Numbered from the stretch's first letter, positions 19,026-27,125 are shown. The stretch is 64,000 nt of DNA from Sphingomonas sp. KR3-1 (GCF_040049295.1 NZ_JBDZDQ010000001.1:1984001-2048000); one strand, 5' to 3'. The notes: generated by a model not told the origin, from the letters alone. Made by a program: numbers and translations.

Positions 19026-19209
19026 CGGCCTGATGCGCCAATTCTCGCCAGCCATTTAAAAGTTCTGGAAGTGTCGCGTGAGCAGTGTGAGAGATAGGGC
19101 ATTCGGGTCATAAACCTCGCGCCTGTGGCGCGGTCGCGCTCTGCAGCTGTATCGCGGAGCGCGTTGGGCTCGACCTGACGGCCATGATCGCTGGCATGGA
19201 AAATCGAGT

Positions 19210-20340
19210 TCAGACAATCGTTCGAGAGATCATCTGATCCAGCAACGCGCCCCGCTGGAGTTGTTGACCGCGGAAAAACACGCTTCCGAATACTTCATCA
19301 ATGAAACATTCGCTGCCGCGACTGAGCCTGACATGCACGCCGCGTTTTTGTGGTCGCTTCGCTGTCCACACCACGGCTGGTAACGTGGCGTGAATCTCAA
19401 TCTCGACCTCTTCGAAATCGTCGATGTTGAGGGTTCCCACGGCATCTATAAATTGTGAAGCATAGACATTTTTATCGTAGAGTGGCTTCAGAGGGGTCGA
19501 AGCTATGGGGCCGCGGCTCCAAGTGTTGTCCCGACCACAGTTGCTACAGAGATGCTTTGTGTGTGGCGTTCTCCCAAACTCACCAATATCAAGATGTGGA
19601 TATCCGCAATCTCGACAATTGATGCAGTCCATTTCCAGGCCGGTCTCTAGACCCATAATAAAATCGAAGGCGGTAGGCGGAGTGATATAAATCTTGTTGG
19701 ATTCGGATCTCGAAAATAGATCATCAACCGGATCGTACATGACCGCCAAAGCGTCAACTATAGAGTCGATTGCTTCGGAATGTTCGGCAGATGACGAGGC
19801 CTTAACATGAAGCCTAGGCCGAAGGCTTTCTTTATGATCAGCGCTCGATACGGCCGCTGGAAGTAAACAATGAATCTCAACCTCGCGGTAATCTTCCAAG
19901 CAGAAACTAATAGGATTGACGACATAAGACATCGCTTGCGTGTGGTTCGAGCAATGAATAATCCCTGTGTTCCTGGCATTCGCAATGTCAGCTTTCGTGC
20001 CCCAGTGGTGTTGATGTGTACGGCACCACCAGCGCTTGGCGCCATTTCGCATTTTCCCCGCTTCGACTATGTCACAAGCCAGAATCTCATCTTCGCCCAG
20101 ATCATTGGAAAGGCGTTGAAGGATCTCATCGGCAAATACGGCTACATTCCCGAGCGTGCGGCCGAGGGACCAGCAGATAGCTTCGCGGATTAAACCAGGT
20201 TGTCCAGTTGAGGGGCGTACCGACTGCTCGTAGCCCAGAAATTGGCGATTCGTCTTCGCGGGCGGTTCTGTGCCCATGCCCCATTCAAATGCCCAAAGCG
20301 CAACTCGACCGTCAGGTTCGGGAATCCGTTCTATGTCCAT
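19210..20340 (-). CDS. Zinc-ribbon protein of unknown family, second paralogue (ZrpB)
   Basis: 376 residues from the ATG at 20340; a TTG two codons earlier is possible. A 100-residue N-terminal part unique to this copy is followed by RWWCRTHQ (105-109) and C130. A full module (about 145-285) has the ribbon C242-x2-C245-G, PHLD, H263-L-C265-x2-C268. A second, ribbon-less half-module (303-360) has LPAVVWTAKRPQKRGVHVR. The same order of motifs occurs in the protein at 22964-24046, so the two are distant paralogues. I do not recognise the family. The working name ZrpB is mine. It lies 23 bases after the DUF6378 gene. Confidence 0.75.
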   Translation of the reverse strand: MDIERIPEPDGRVALWAFEWGMGTEPPAKTNRQFLGYEQSVRPSTGQPGLIREAICWSLGRTLGNVAVFADEILQRLSNDLGEDEILACDIVEAGKMRNGAKRWWCRTHQHHWGTKADIANARNTGIIHCSNHTQAMSYVVNPISFCLEDYREVEIHCLLPAAVSSADHKESLRPRLHVKASSSAEHSEAIDSIVDALAVMYDPVDDLFSRSESNKIYITPPTAFDFIMGLETGLEMDCINCRDCGYPHLDIGEFGRTPHTKHLCSNCGRDNTWSRGPIASTPLKPLYDKNVYASQFIDAVGTLNIDDFEEVEIEIHATLPAVVWTAKRPQKRGVHVRLSRGSECFIDEVFGSVFFRGQQLQRGALLDQMISRTIV

Positions 20341-20363
20341 GATCAATTTACTTTTCAGGAGCG

Positions 20364-20666
20364 CTATTGGCTGGGTGTCTGACGTTCGCTCAGAAGCATG
20401 ACGCCGCAGCGGCTATAACCTGCAACGTCCACCCACGAGTCTAGATGGTCCGGCGTTTGAACCAGGCGCGCCACCTTGGTTACGATCATACCGAGAATCT
20501 CTCGGATCTGCGCATCCGGGCACTCGTCGACGATGCTACGCATGGTTGAAATCCGGCGATAGGTGTCTTGCGGATCACCATAGACGTCACGACGGTCGGA
20601 AGTCACGTTTGCGTAAGCGGCGTCGAACTGCTCGAGCAGCGTTTGGGGTTGGGCCGAATCACCCAT
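20364..20666 (-). CDS. DUF6378-family protein
   Basis: 100 residues from the ATG at 20666; upstream open frame is ignored because the family N-terminus starts near here. The pattern RRDVYGDPQDTYRRISTM, then ILGMIVTKVARLVQTPDHLD and SWVDVAGYSRCGV, matches DUF6378, mostly known from phages and prophage regions, with no tested function. It sits 105 bases after the PIN-domain gene and 23 bases before the second zinc-ribbon gene, all on one strand. It may be part of the same transcript. Confidence 0.75.
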   Translation of the reverse strand: MGDSAQPQTLLEQFDAAYANVTSDRRDVYGDPQDTYRRISTMRSIVDECPDAQIREILGMIVTKVARLVQTPDHLDSWVDVAGYSRCGVMLLSERQTPSQ

Positions 20667-20771
20667 ATTCCGCCTCCATCGGTAGAAAAGCCGCCTTTTG
20701 CAGGAGGGTGATCGCCACAATCAACGCATTCCGCATTCTGTCCCAGGCTAACCCGTCTGCCGAACCCGGCT

Positions 20772-21266
20772 TCAGCCACCTCGACAGAAAAAGGATTGTG
20801 GCGTGTCCGGCAGAAAGCCGCCCTGTTCGCGCATTGTGCGCAGCAGGCGCTTTGCCTCCCCACACTCAATTTTTCGTTGCTCAACGCACCATCGAAGCAC
20901 CCGAATAGTGCCAAAGACTCGATGGGTACCTATGAGGCTGCTGGCGGCTGTCCGCGCTCTGCGGTCATCACAGCAAATATGATAATCGTCCCCTGCGGCA
21001 ACCGCCATGCATTCGGTCTCACCCGCGCCTAGACGATGCGCGTCCAAGAGTTCCAGAAAGCGTTCCGCGTTCACGGAATCGTCGTCGAGGAAGTTGAGCA
21101 ATCCCCGCTGCTGCAACTCAAGAGTTATGGCTGCGCAGGTCGGGCCCGACTCATCAACAACCACAGGCGGGAGCCACCATTCGATTCCCTCAAGCGAACA
21201 AATTAGCTCTAGGGCGCCCGCATGCGCCAAATTGATTACAGAGCAAGAGTCGAGGAGCGCCCTCAA
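20772..21266 (-). CDS. PIN-domain protein (putative RNase toxin)
   Basis: 164 residues. It starts at a TTG that overlaps the TGA of the upstream ImmA/IrrE gene (TTGA), which indicates translational coupling. The PIN acidic set seems complete: LLDSCSVINLA near the N-terminus, GAGETECMAVAA in the middle and CCDDRRARTAA about 20 residues later. The family resembles DUF3368/COG2405-type PIN proteins. PIN proteins are usually Mg-dependent RNases and often toxins. Pairing with an HTH-ImmA/IrrE gene suggests that neighbour is the antitoxin or a controlling protease. This is inference. Confidence 0.8.
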   Translation of the reverse strand: MRALLDSCSVINLAHAGALELICSLEGIEWWLPPVVVDESGPTCAAITLELQQRGLLNFLDDDSVNAERFLELLDAHRLGAGETECMAVAAGDDYHICCDDRRARTAASSLIGTHRVFGTIRVLRWCVEQRKIECGEAKRLLRTMREQGGFLPDTPQSFFCRGG

Positions 21267-22390
21267 GGCTCAACTGGCCTAACATTGGCAGCCAGTATTT
21301 CCCCGATCGTTACGCCGAGCCTATCGGCTGCCCAACCAATCGAGATCTCACCGAGGTTGATCTTGCTCGACAGATGTTCGGCCAGGTTTGCTGAAATCGG
21401 CGGGAACGATACTTCTGGACGAGCGGGAAGGCCTAACGATTCGGCTCGCTTCTCGGGCGAACCGAATTCCTTGCTCAACGTAGTCGCAAGGCTGTGCCCG
21501 ACGCCGGCCGGGAGAAGGCGCAGATCCTCGCAACGTCGTGCTGCCACTTCGAAGCTGACTCCATAAAAACGAGCCAAGAGGAGTATTTCCATGTCGGTCA
21601 GATTGTTGGACTCAATCCCGAAATGGTCTCGAAATAGCTTCAGGGATTTTCCAACGCCCACATCCGGGAGCAGCAAGCACGAGGAAAATGCGTCGACGAA
21701 CGACTCCTCTTGCGAGTGGCGACCAAACGAGCCGATGTCTGATGGCTCCTCAAACAACGCTCTATCGCCATTCTGATGATGAGCGACGATATGTCCCAAC
21801 TCATGCCCAACTGTGAAAAGCATACGGCCAGCAAAGCGAGGTGAAACAAAAATGAAGCAATAGTTGCCGGCAACGAGAGAGACGCCCTCATAACGGGAAT
21901 AATCTAGGCGACTGACAATGACGCCCTCGAGCGACCCCAGAACGAGAAACAGGTCGCTAGCCGGTTGCTCTTCGTGATCCTCAAACACCATCCGCCTGAA
22001 CTGCTTCGCTAGCCGATCAGCCTCGGCATAGGTTCTCTCGCCCGCTCCGATTGCTTGAAGCCAACCCGGAAGCCCGGACCTAGGTGGTAAGATCTCCAGC
22101 GCCGCTTCAATGAACGACGCAACCTTCTCAACGGTAAGGTCGTAGGAGGCCTGTCCTTTCTTTGTATCGCGAAACAGGGGGCGCACCGAGGTGGCTTCGC
22201 TAGCCGGGCGCGCGCGGGCGAGGAGATGCAACGGAACGCGCAAGCCTGCGGCGATTGCCCGGACCTCAGATAGCGCGGCATTTTCGCCCGACAATATCGC
22301 CTCAACGCGCTCAAGAGGCAGCCTTGAACGGTTCGCGATCTCTTTTGGGCTAATTTTCAGCCCGCGAAGCGCATCGGCGACAGCAGTCAC
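21263..22390 (-). CDS. HTH-ImmA/IrrE metallopeptidase
   Basis: 375 residues from a GTG at 22390, one base after the stop of the upstream gene. Residues 1-60 form an HTH (ISPKEIANRSRLPLERVEAIL). The ImmA/IrrE peptidase domain has the zinc motif HELGHIVAHHQ and the downstream Glu-containing EESFVDAFSSCLLLP, both intact. A C-terminal 100 residues include a second HTH-like region. Relatives cleave repressors (ImmA, IrrE) or act as antitoxin-like partners. Here the coupled next gene is a PIN-domain protein, so the likely role is control of that protein or of the operon. Confidence 0.9.
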   Translation of the reverse strand: MTAVADALRGLKISPKEIANRSRLPLERVEAILSGENAALSEVRAIAAGLRVPLHLLARARPASEATSVRPLFRDTKKGQASYDLTVEKVASFIEAALEILPPRSGLPGWLQAIGAGERTYAEADRLAKQFRRMVFEDHEEQPASDLFLVLGSLEGVIVSRLDYSRYEGVSLVAGNYCFIFVSPRFAGRMLFTVGHELGHIVAHHQNGDRALFEEPSDIGSFGRHSQEESFVDAFSSCLLLPDVGVGKSLKLFRDHFGIESNNLTDMEILLLARFYGVSFEVAARRCEDLRLLPAGVGHSLATTLSKEFGSPEKRAESLGLPARPEVSFPPISANLAEHLSSKINLGEISIGWAADRLGVTIGEILAANVRPVEP

Positions 22391-22391
22391 G

Positions 22392-22967
22392 TCACTTTGC
22401 CGCAGTTTTTATGCCGCGAAGCCAATCCATCAAACCGTGAACCTGATCCTCATTCAATCTGCGATGGCGACCGAGAATGTCGATGGCTCGGTTTCCTGGT
22501 CGCTCGAACATCTCAGAAAGCTTCCGCAATGAGCGTTCTCTCCCGAGTTCGATTTCTCTTGCGGTCTGCAGCGCAGCGGACTGATCACCCACGATATAGT
22601 TTCGAATACGCCGTTCAAAGGTGTCGGGTTTGTGATGATCCAACGGATGTTGGCGGCCTTGCGCGTCGACGATGATATTACCGCGAACGAAGCCATTCTC
22701 ATCACGCCTGAGGCGATTTTGGGGGAAGCGTCCGTAAGCGGCTAACGCGTCGAGCTTCTCAGCAACGCGCATTCCCCCGATAACGTACTGCTGCACGTTC
22801 TCAGCCTTGCCAGACACAACAAACAGATAGTCGCCTGGATCGACAAATTGCCGAAGATTAGTCATGCATGCGCCCAAGGTCGGCGGATCGCCGAACAATG
22901 GGTCGTCGAGGTTGTTGTGCAGCCCTGGATCAGCGCCGGTGCCAGTGATGTAGATGTAACCCTTCAC
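22392..22967 (-). CDS. Nmad-like (nucleotide-modification-associated) protein
   Basis: 191 residues from a GTG that overlaps the previous stop (GTGA). The N-terminal 120 residues (MKGYIYITGTGADPGLHNN, then PGDYLFVVSGKAENVQQYVI and LDALAAYGRFPQNRLR) resemble proteins annotated as putative nucleotide modification associated domain (Nmad2-like). Those occur beside phage and defence genes of unknown mechanism. The C-terminal 70 residues are helical, with a basic stretch. My family call is from memory of the pattern and needs a profile search. Confidence 0.6.
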   Translation of the reverse strand: MKGYIYITGTGADPGLHNNLDDPLFGDPPTLGACMTNLRQFVDPGDYLFVVSGKAENVQQYVIGGMRVAEKLDALAAYGRFPQNRLRRDENGFVRGNIIVDAQGRQHPLDHHKPDTFERRIRNYIVGDQSAALQTAREIELGRERSLRKLSEMFERPGNRAIDILGRHRRLNEDQVHGLMDWLRGIKTAAK

Positions 22968-24046
22968 GCAACCTGCCCCTTCGTTCTCTTGGCCGCCTTA
23001 AGCGCTTTTATCGTCGTCACAAAGGGATTGCACACTACACGCCGGCGGCCCGCCGTGGAAAACTCGGTCCCGCAACTTTCGCATTGATGCTCGTTGTGGG
23101 GGCGGAAAGCGAAGTCGCCGCGATCAAAAAGCTCGGCCCCGCAAGACGGGCAAGATAGATGGACGACCTTCCCCTTAAGATAGGTAAGTGCATTTTGCGC
23201 CATGAAGGTGCGCAGATGCTTCTCGTCCAACTCAATGCCGTCAATTCTTACATTGCTGAAGGTGCCGTCGAGCTTCGGATTTACCCCTGGTTTTACCCAG
23301 CCGTGGACGTGGATGCCTTCTTGCTCGCTTCTATCGGAAGTCCACAGCAGTGCGGGATTGGATGCCCAAATTTGCAGCCCCCCGGGATAATCAGACTGCC
23401 CGATATCAATGCTGCCCTTGGCTCGCCGCATCTTTGCGGCCGGTGCGATCGCGTTCAAATGGTGATGCACCATCTCCAACGGATTGGAGACGCGCTTCTG
23501 CTCCTCGCGGAAAAGCCTATTACAACCGTGACACAGATGGACGCGATGCGGTTTCACAGCGAACCAATCGGAATCCAAGTGGGGCGTGCCGCAGTGGTGG
23601 CAAAATAGGCCAACAATATTCCTGCCAAGGAAACGACTAATGTAGTAAGCAACCGCTGTCTCAGCGGTGATGAGAACTCGCTCCTGATTGAAAAGGTCAC
23701 GGTTTACTGCAAGCTCAACCGCGTCAAAAGTAGCGTCGATGTCCTTCTTTCCGCCTGGCCGCTGTCGAGCATGCACATGGATACCTCGGTCGGCGGGCTC
23801 GTCGGCGGTATTGTAAACTGGCTCGACTGCCCCCCAAAGCGCGACTCCACCCGGAAAGTCATCTGGATTCAGCCGGAAGCGCCGAAAGTCCGCGATCGTT
23901 TGATATGCACCTTCGCACCGGACCATTCGCCCGCCGAAACGCGCAGTTGCGGATGCATTGTGCGAGAAACACCAAAAGCGCGGTTTCCCGCCCCGAGGCT
24001 TCGGCACCGCATGGATATGGCAATCATCAGCAATAACGCTCGCCAT
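22964..24046 (-). CDS. Zinc-ribbon protein with duplicated module, unknown family (ZrpA)
   Basis: 360 residues. After PRFWCFSH (C26, H29) and C44 come two tandem copies of a module of about 125 residues (62-190 and 219-341). Each has PGG-x5-W, an RGIHVH or EGIHVH stretch, a D-x-TF turn, a ribbon C-x2-C-G, then D-x-FA-x2-PH-x2-H-x-C-x2-C and ends NP. The Cys are 149/152/172/175 and 299/302/322/325. A diverged relative is encoded at 19210-20340. I do not recognise the family; a zinc-stabilised nucleic-acid or modified-base sensor is speculation. It is the first gene of the operon. The working name ZrpA is mine. Confidence 0.8.
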   Translation of the reverse strand: MASVIADDCHIHAVPKPRGGKPRFWCFSHNASATARFGGRMVRCEGAYQTIADFRRFRLNPDDFPGGVALWGAVEPVYNTADEPADRGIHVHARQRPGGKKDIDATFDAVELAVNRDLFNQERVLITAETAVAYYISRFLGRNIVGLFCHHCGTPHLDSDWFAVKPHRVHLCHGCNRLFREEQKRVSNPLEMVHHHLNAIAPAAKMRRAKGSIDIGQSDYPGGLQIWASNPALLWTSDRSEQEGIHVHGWVKPGVNPKLDGTFSNVRIDGIELDEKHLRTFMAQNALTYLKGKVVHLSCPSCGAELFDRGDFAFRPHNEHQCESCGTEFSTAGRRRVVCNPFVTTIKALKAAKRTKGQVA

Positions 24047-24075
24047 CTAAGTATTGCCTCCCGGACAATAATCGG

Positions 24076-24104
24076 AATGTAGGAATCGTAAGTGCGGTTG
24101 TCGA
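24076..24104 (-). promoter_or_regulatory. Candidate sigma-70-type promoter of the zinc-ribbon/Nmad/IrrE/PIN operon
   Basis: On the minus strand a -35-like TCGACA (24104-24099) and a -10-like TACATT (24081-24076) are 17 bases apart. The start codon follows about 30 bases after the -10 box, with GGGAGG as ribosome-binding site. One mismatch in the -35 and two in the -10 leave this as a candidate only. Confidence 0.45.
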
Positions 24105-24502
24105 GCGCAACGGTGCAGCCTGAATCGTTTCGTGGAAGTCGTGGCGACTTCTGAATGATGACGAGGTTCCCGCACGAGCTGGCCGGCCCAATGCCGGACA
24201 GGAGAGATGAGTTCGGGGTTGCGTTACTATTCGATTCTTGCCAGCCCTAAGGCTAACCGAAGCCGACCAAACCATTTCCTATCTCATTCGAACAGCGATC
24301 GTTCGCGAGGGCGACTTGGGCTTTAATGGCAAGGCGCTGAATATGAATATGCGATGGAAAGTAAGCGCTGACCCGCCGGGACCGACCGACACAACAGCAC
24401 CGGATCGACCTCCATCGAGCTGGTCAGCGCGATCGGAACCGACCGATATCCTACCGACAGCCTGATACGCCTCCGATAGCTATTCAATCGTCAGAGGGGG
24501 GA
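24105..24502. other. About 400 bases without a gene between island modules
   Basis: The only frames are short, lack ribosome-binding sites and show no family features. The stretch separates the leftward zinc-ribbon operon from the rightward remnant at 24503. It may hold the upstream part of the operon promoter region. I see no repeat or hairpin of note. Confidence 0.5.
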
Positions 24503-24691
24503 ATGGAGATCGCCAGCTTAAAGGTCGAGAATTTCAGAGGCGTGCAGAACGGTGTGATCCGTTTCTCGCCGCACACGGCGCTTGGTCATCCAACACGCGG
24601 GGCTTCGTTGCGCGTGCAGCGAAGCGCCGGCCGGCAACACAAAGGGTGGGGGGCGAGCAGCGGCCTAGACATAGTCCCGGGCTACAAATAG
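24503..24691 (+). pseudogene. Truncated start of an OLD/AAA-type ATPase gene
   Basis: The first 27 residues, MEIASLKVENFRGVQNGVIR then FSPHTAL, match the N-terminus of OLD-family/RecF-like ATPases, whose next residues would be the Walker A loop (VGPNNxGKS). Instead the frame turns at about 24583 into unrelated low-complexity sequence and stops at 24691. A GGGGGG stretch precedes the ATG, so the original start survives. A deletion or insertion has removed the rest. It suggests that a defence-type ATPase once stood here. Confidence 0.6.
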
Positions 24692-24715
24692 CTTTGCCCG
24701 CAATGGGGGAAGCAA

Positions 24716-25162
24716 ATGATCGATGAAGCGCAGCCACTAAAGGCAGGTGGAATTACGATTTGGACCGAGGGCGACCTCCTGGTCCTTAAATACTCTGCTT
24801 GGTTTTATGGTTTTCTGGGCACTAAGCGTGTCCCGCGCGCAAACATCACTTCGGTTTCATGGAAGGAGCCAGGTGATTGGGTAGCGGGCTTTATGGTACT
24901 GGATATTCTGGGGGAACAACGCCCATCGCCCCACGCCAGCCCGAACGTCCAGAATCAGAATCGCCTTCAATATGATCGGGCTGATCGGGACAAATTTGCA
25001 GAACTTCGCGACTGGATTGAAGCTGGGCGAACAAGCAAGGCCGACCCTCCCTCTGTCGGCCTCTCCGTCGCGGACGAAATCGCTAAGCTCGGCGCGCTGC
25101 GGCAGCAGGGCTTATTAACGGACGAAGAGTTCTCCGCCCAAAAAGCAAAATTGTTGGGCTGA
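24716..25162 (+). CDS. SHOCT-domain protein
   Basis: 148 residues with GGGGGAAG upstream of the ATG. The N-terminal 75 residues look like a beta-rich PH-like domain (ITIWTEGDLLVLKYSAWFYG). The C-terminal 32 residues are a SHOCT domain (VADEIAKLGALRQQGLLTDE, then EFSAQKAKLLG). SHOCT domains are short oligomerisation or regulatory modules, common at the end of otherwise unrelated bacterial proteins. The function here is unknown. It is the only complete rightward gene between the truncated ATPase gene and 25320. Confidence 0.75.
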   Translation: MIDEAQPLKAGGITIWTEGDLLVLKYSAWFYGFLGTKRVPRANITSVSWKEPGDWVAGFMVLDILGEQRPSPHASPNVQNQNRLQYDRADRDKFAELRDWIEAGRTSKADPPSVGLSVADEIAKLGALRQQGLLTDEEFSAQKAKLLG

Positions 25163-25321
25163 CGTTGAACATTTTCAGCGAGCCCGTGTTCGAGGCCCGA
25201 CCAAGCCTTTGCACAACAGACACCGCGCGATGCGATGCCAGCAGCGGGCTAATTCCCACCACCGGCCCAAAACCAATCGATAAAGATATCCAGCTTTCGG
25301 GGAAAGAATCGCAACCACCGC

Positions 25322-25891
25322 TTACTCTCCCCACGCCTTCGGCGGTTGCACTGTCACGGGCCGAACGTTCGCCGCCCGGATGTTCGCCACCTTACCGTCC
25401 GCGAGCTTTCCTTGCTGCTCCGATGTCTCGCGCGAAGCCGCGCCGTCGATGAGTCGCTTCTGCAAACGGACGATGTCGATGTCCCGCCAAACCACGTAGC
25501 CCATGCGCGCCGCGCAAAGGCTAACAAGTCCGCCGACCGCACCCGAGACCGCCCGGCGGCCCCACACCGACCAAAGCGCGGCGTCGGCCTTTCCGATCAC
25601 CGTGAGCGTCACCAGCCCACCAAGCACGATTGCGATGATGCTTATTATCCAGCCGTACTCAGTGGTGACGCGGAGGATTGCCGCCGTGAGGCCCTGCCGC
25701 TCCCCGGGGTCGAGGCTCTTCCACTCCAAAGTCGGCATTCCGCGATTCAAGCGGACGAAGACCGCTGCGACCATGATCGAGAGCGCGGTAATCAGCGGCG
25801 TGAACGCATCGAACAGGCGCGCGAGCGGGACCGCCCAAGCGAAGAGCCCGGCCGCCAGCACGGTAACAACAATGGCAATCGTTCGGGCCAT
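25322..25891 (-). CDS. Four-helix membrane protein of unknown function
   Basis: 189 residues with four hydrophobic segments: about residues 5-27, 29-48, 80-101 and 113-132. The fourth carries a short GAVGGLVSLCAARMGYVVW stretch. A C-terminal cytoplasmic tail of about 55 charged residues follows. The ATG overlaps the stop of the upstream gene (TGATG), so the two form a coupled pair. No family is recognised. Its size and helix number recall the membrane subunits of two-gene phage-defence systems, but the partner does not look like any I know. Confidence 0.7.
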   Translation of the reverse strand: MARTIAIVVTVLAAGLFAWAVPLARLFDAFTPLITALSIMVAAVFVRLNRGMPTLEWKSLDPGERQGLTAAILRVTTEYGWIISIIAIVLGGLVTLTVIGKADAALWSVWGRRAVSGAVGGLVSLCAARMGYVVWRDIDIVRLQKRLIDGAASRETSEQQGKLADGKVANIRAANVRPVTVQPPKAWGE

Positions 25892-26928
25892 CAGGCCTTG
25901 ATCTTTCCGTCCTTCACGAACCGAGAATATACCTCTTGGAGCTGATCCGCGACGTTGTCGAACTCCAACAGATTGCTGCCCTCGTGCGGCAAATTGAACG
26001 GCATCCGGGTCCGCAAGATGGCGTCGCCGTCAACGACCTTGCCGTCCTTACCCTCAATCTCGACCTTGGCGTCCGACGCATCGGCCAAGTCGTTTGCAAT
26101 GGCCTGGAACTGCTCGCGCGACTTCTCCGTCCGGCGTCCCCGGACCTTCACCGACGCCTCTACCGCTAGATATTCCTCCGGACCGAGGCTTTCAACGAGC
26201 GAGGCCGTCTTCGTCTTGCCGAAGATCGCCTCCACGATCGGCACCGCCTGCTGCATTTCCGCGAACCTGTCGGCGATGCGCCGCGAGGTTTTCACCTCGC
26301 GCTCCTTCGGCTCGACCGGAACGGATATGGCCTGCGGGGCAGACTTACCCGTCACGCGCAGGTTGCGTATCTCACCAATGTCGCCAGCCGTCATCGTGTT
26401 GTCGAATTCAGCATTCAACGCGAACGAGAGCGAGGGATCGACCACAGCGCCGCCCTTCTTGAGAAGCCAGTCAAGATAGAGCCTGACGAGTTCAGGCGTC
26501 ATGGAGTGCGTCTTCACGAACAGAACGTGGTTTCCGATGGCGATCCAGTAGGCGAGCCCGCGGATGAACTGCGACCCCGCAGGGGCTTCGCTCTCGTTGA
26601 GGTCGTAAACCGTTGCCGTGGTCAGGTCCGAAAGCTCGACCTCCGAGGGCTCCATCTTGAGCAGCGCCTGCAAGTCCTTCGCTTGCGCTAGACACATCTC
26701 GCCAAATACCGCGCTGGACAAGTCCGCTACCTTGTTCAGGAATATCTTGCGGCCATCGCCATCTGTCACGTCGAACACGCGATCCTCGGGCCTTGCCCAC
26801 AAGGCGGCAGCCCCCTTTTGACTATTCAGCGCCTCCCGACAGAGGCCTTCCAGGGTCTGTCCCTTCAACTGCTTCGCATCTGCCTCGAAACGCCGATAGT
26901 GTACCATGTGATAGGCCGTGCTCATCAT
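25891..26928 (-). CDS. Soluble protein of unknown function, coupled to a membrane protein
   Basis: 345 residues from tandem ATGs at 26928/26925, preceded by a GGGGGG ribosome-binding site. An open frame further upstream (to 27066) looks non-coding. No membrane helix is present. Features are a mixed alpha/beta N-terminal half with FIRGLAYWIAIGNHVLFVKT, a helix-rich middle, and a C-terminal part with VKVRGRRTEKSREQFQAIAN and an acidic end. It overlaps the four-helix membrane protein gene. I do not recognise the family. A cargo, effector or sensor partner for the membrane protein is inference. Confidence 0.7.
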   Translation of the reverse strand: MMSTAYHMVHYRRFEADAKQLKGQTLEGLCREALNSQKGAAALWARPEDRVFDVTDGDGRKIFLNKVADLSSAVFGEMCLAQAKDLQALLKMEPSEVELSDLTTATVYDLNESEAPAGSQFIRGLAYWIAIGNHVLFVKTHSMTPELVRLYLDWLLKKGGAVVDPSLSFALNAEFDNTMTAGDIGEIRNLRVTGKSAPQAISVPVEPKEREVKTSRRIADRFAEMQQAVPIVEAIFGKTKTASLVESLGPEEYLAVEASVKVRGRRTEKSREQFQAIANDLADASDAKVEIEGKDGKVVDGDAILRTRMPFNLPHEGSNLLEFDNVADQLQEVYSRFVKDGKIKA

Positions 26929-27023
26929 CCCCCCTGCGTCGCGATATTTCTGCGGGGGAACTGTATTGCGTCCGCCAGGGAAATTGCCAAGGAACTTAGA
27001 AGTCCGCTTCGCGCCGCTGGACT

Positions 27024-27125
27024 TTACACCGCGTAGGAACTCGCGTCCGCCACCTTCTTGCGGCACTCACCGCACAACCGATTGCCCACGCCGGTACTGT
27101 GGAAATCGCCGCGACATCACAGGCA
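27024..27125 (-). pseudogene. Small zinc-finger gene remnant with an in-frame stop
   Basis: Reading leftward from 27125, one frame gives C-L-stop-C, then RGDFHSTGVGNRLCGECRKK and a short tail to a TAA at 27024. Spacing C-x2-C and C-x2-C fits small zinc-knuckle proteins common on phages and plasmids, with UGA in the first knuckle. No start codon with a ribosome-binding site precedes it. I read it as a decayed gene; chance is possible. Confidence 0.3.

Noticed and set aside
25322..26928. Kiwa (KwaA/KwaB) as identity of the two-gene unit
   Set aside because: Only the layout (four-helix protein of about 190 residues plus soluble protein) is alike. Gene order is reversed and I see no DUF4868 similarity.
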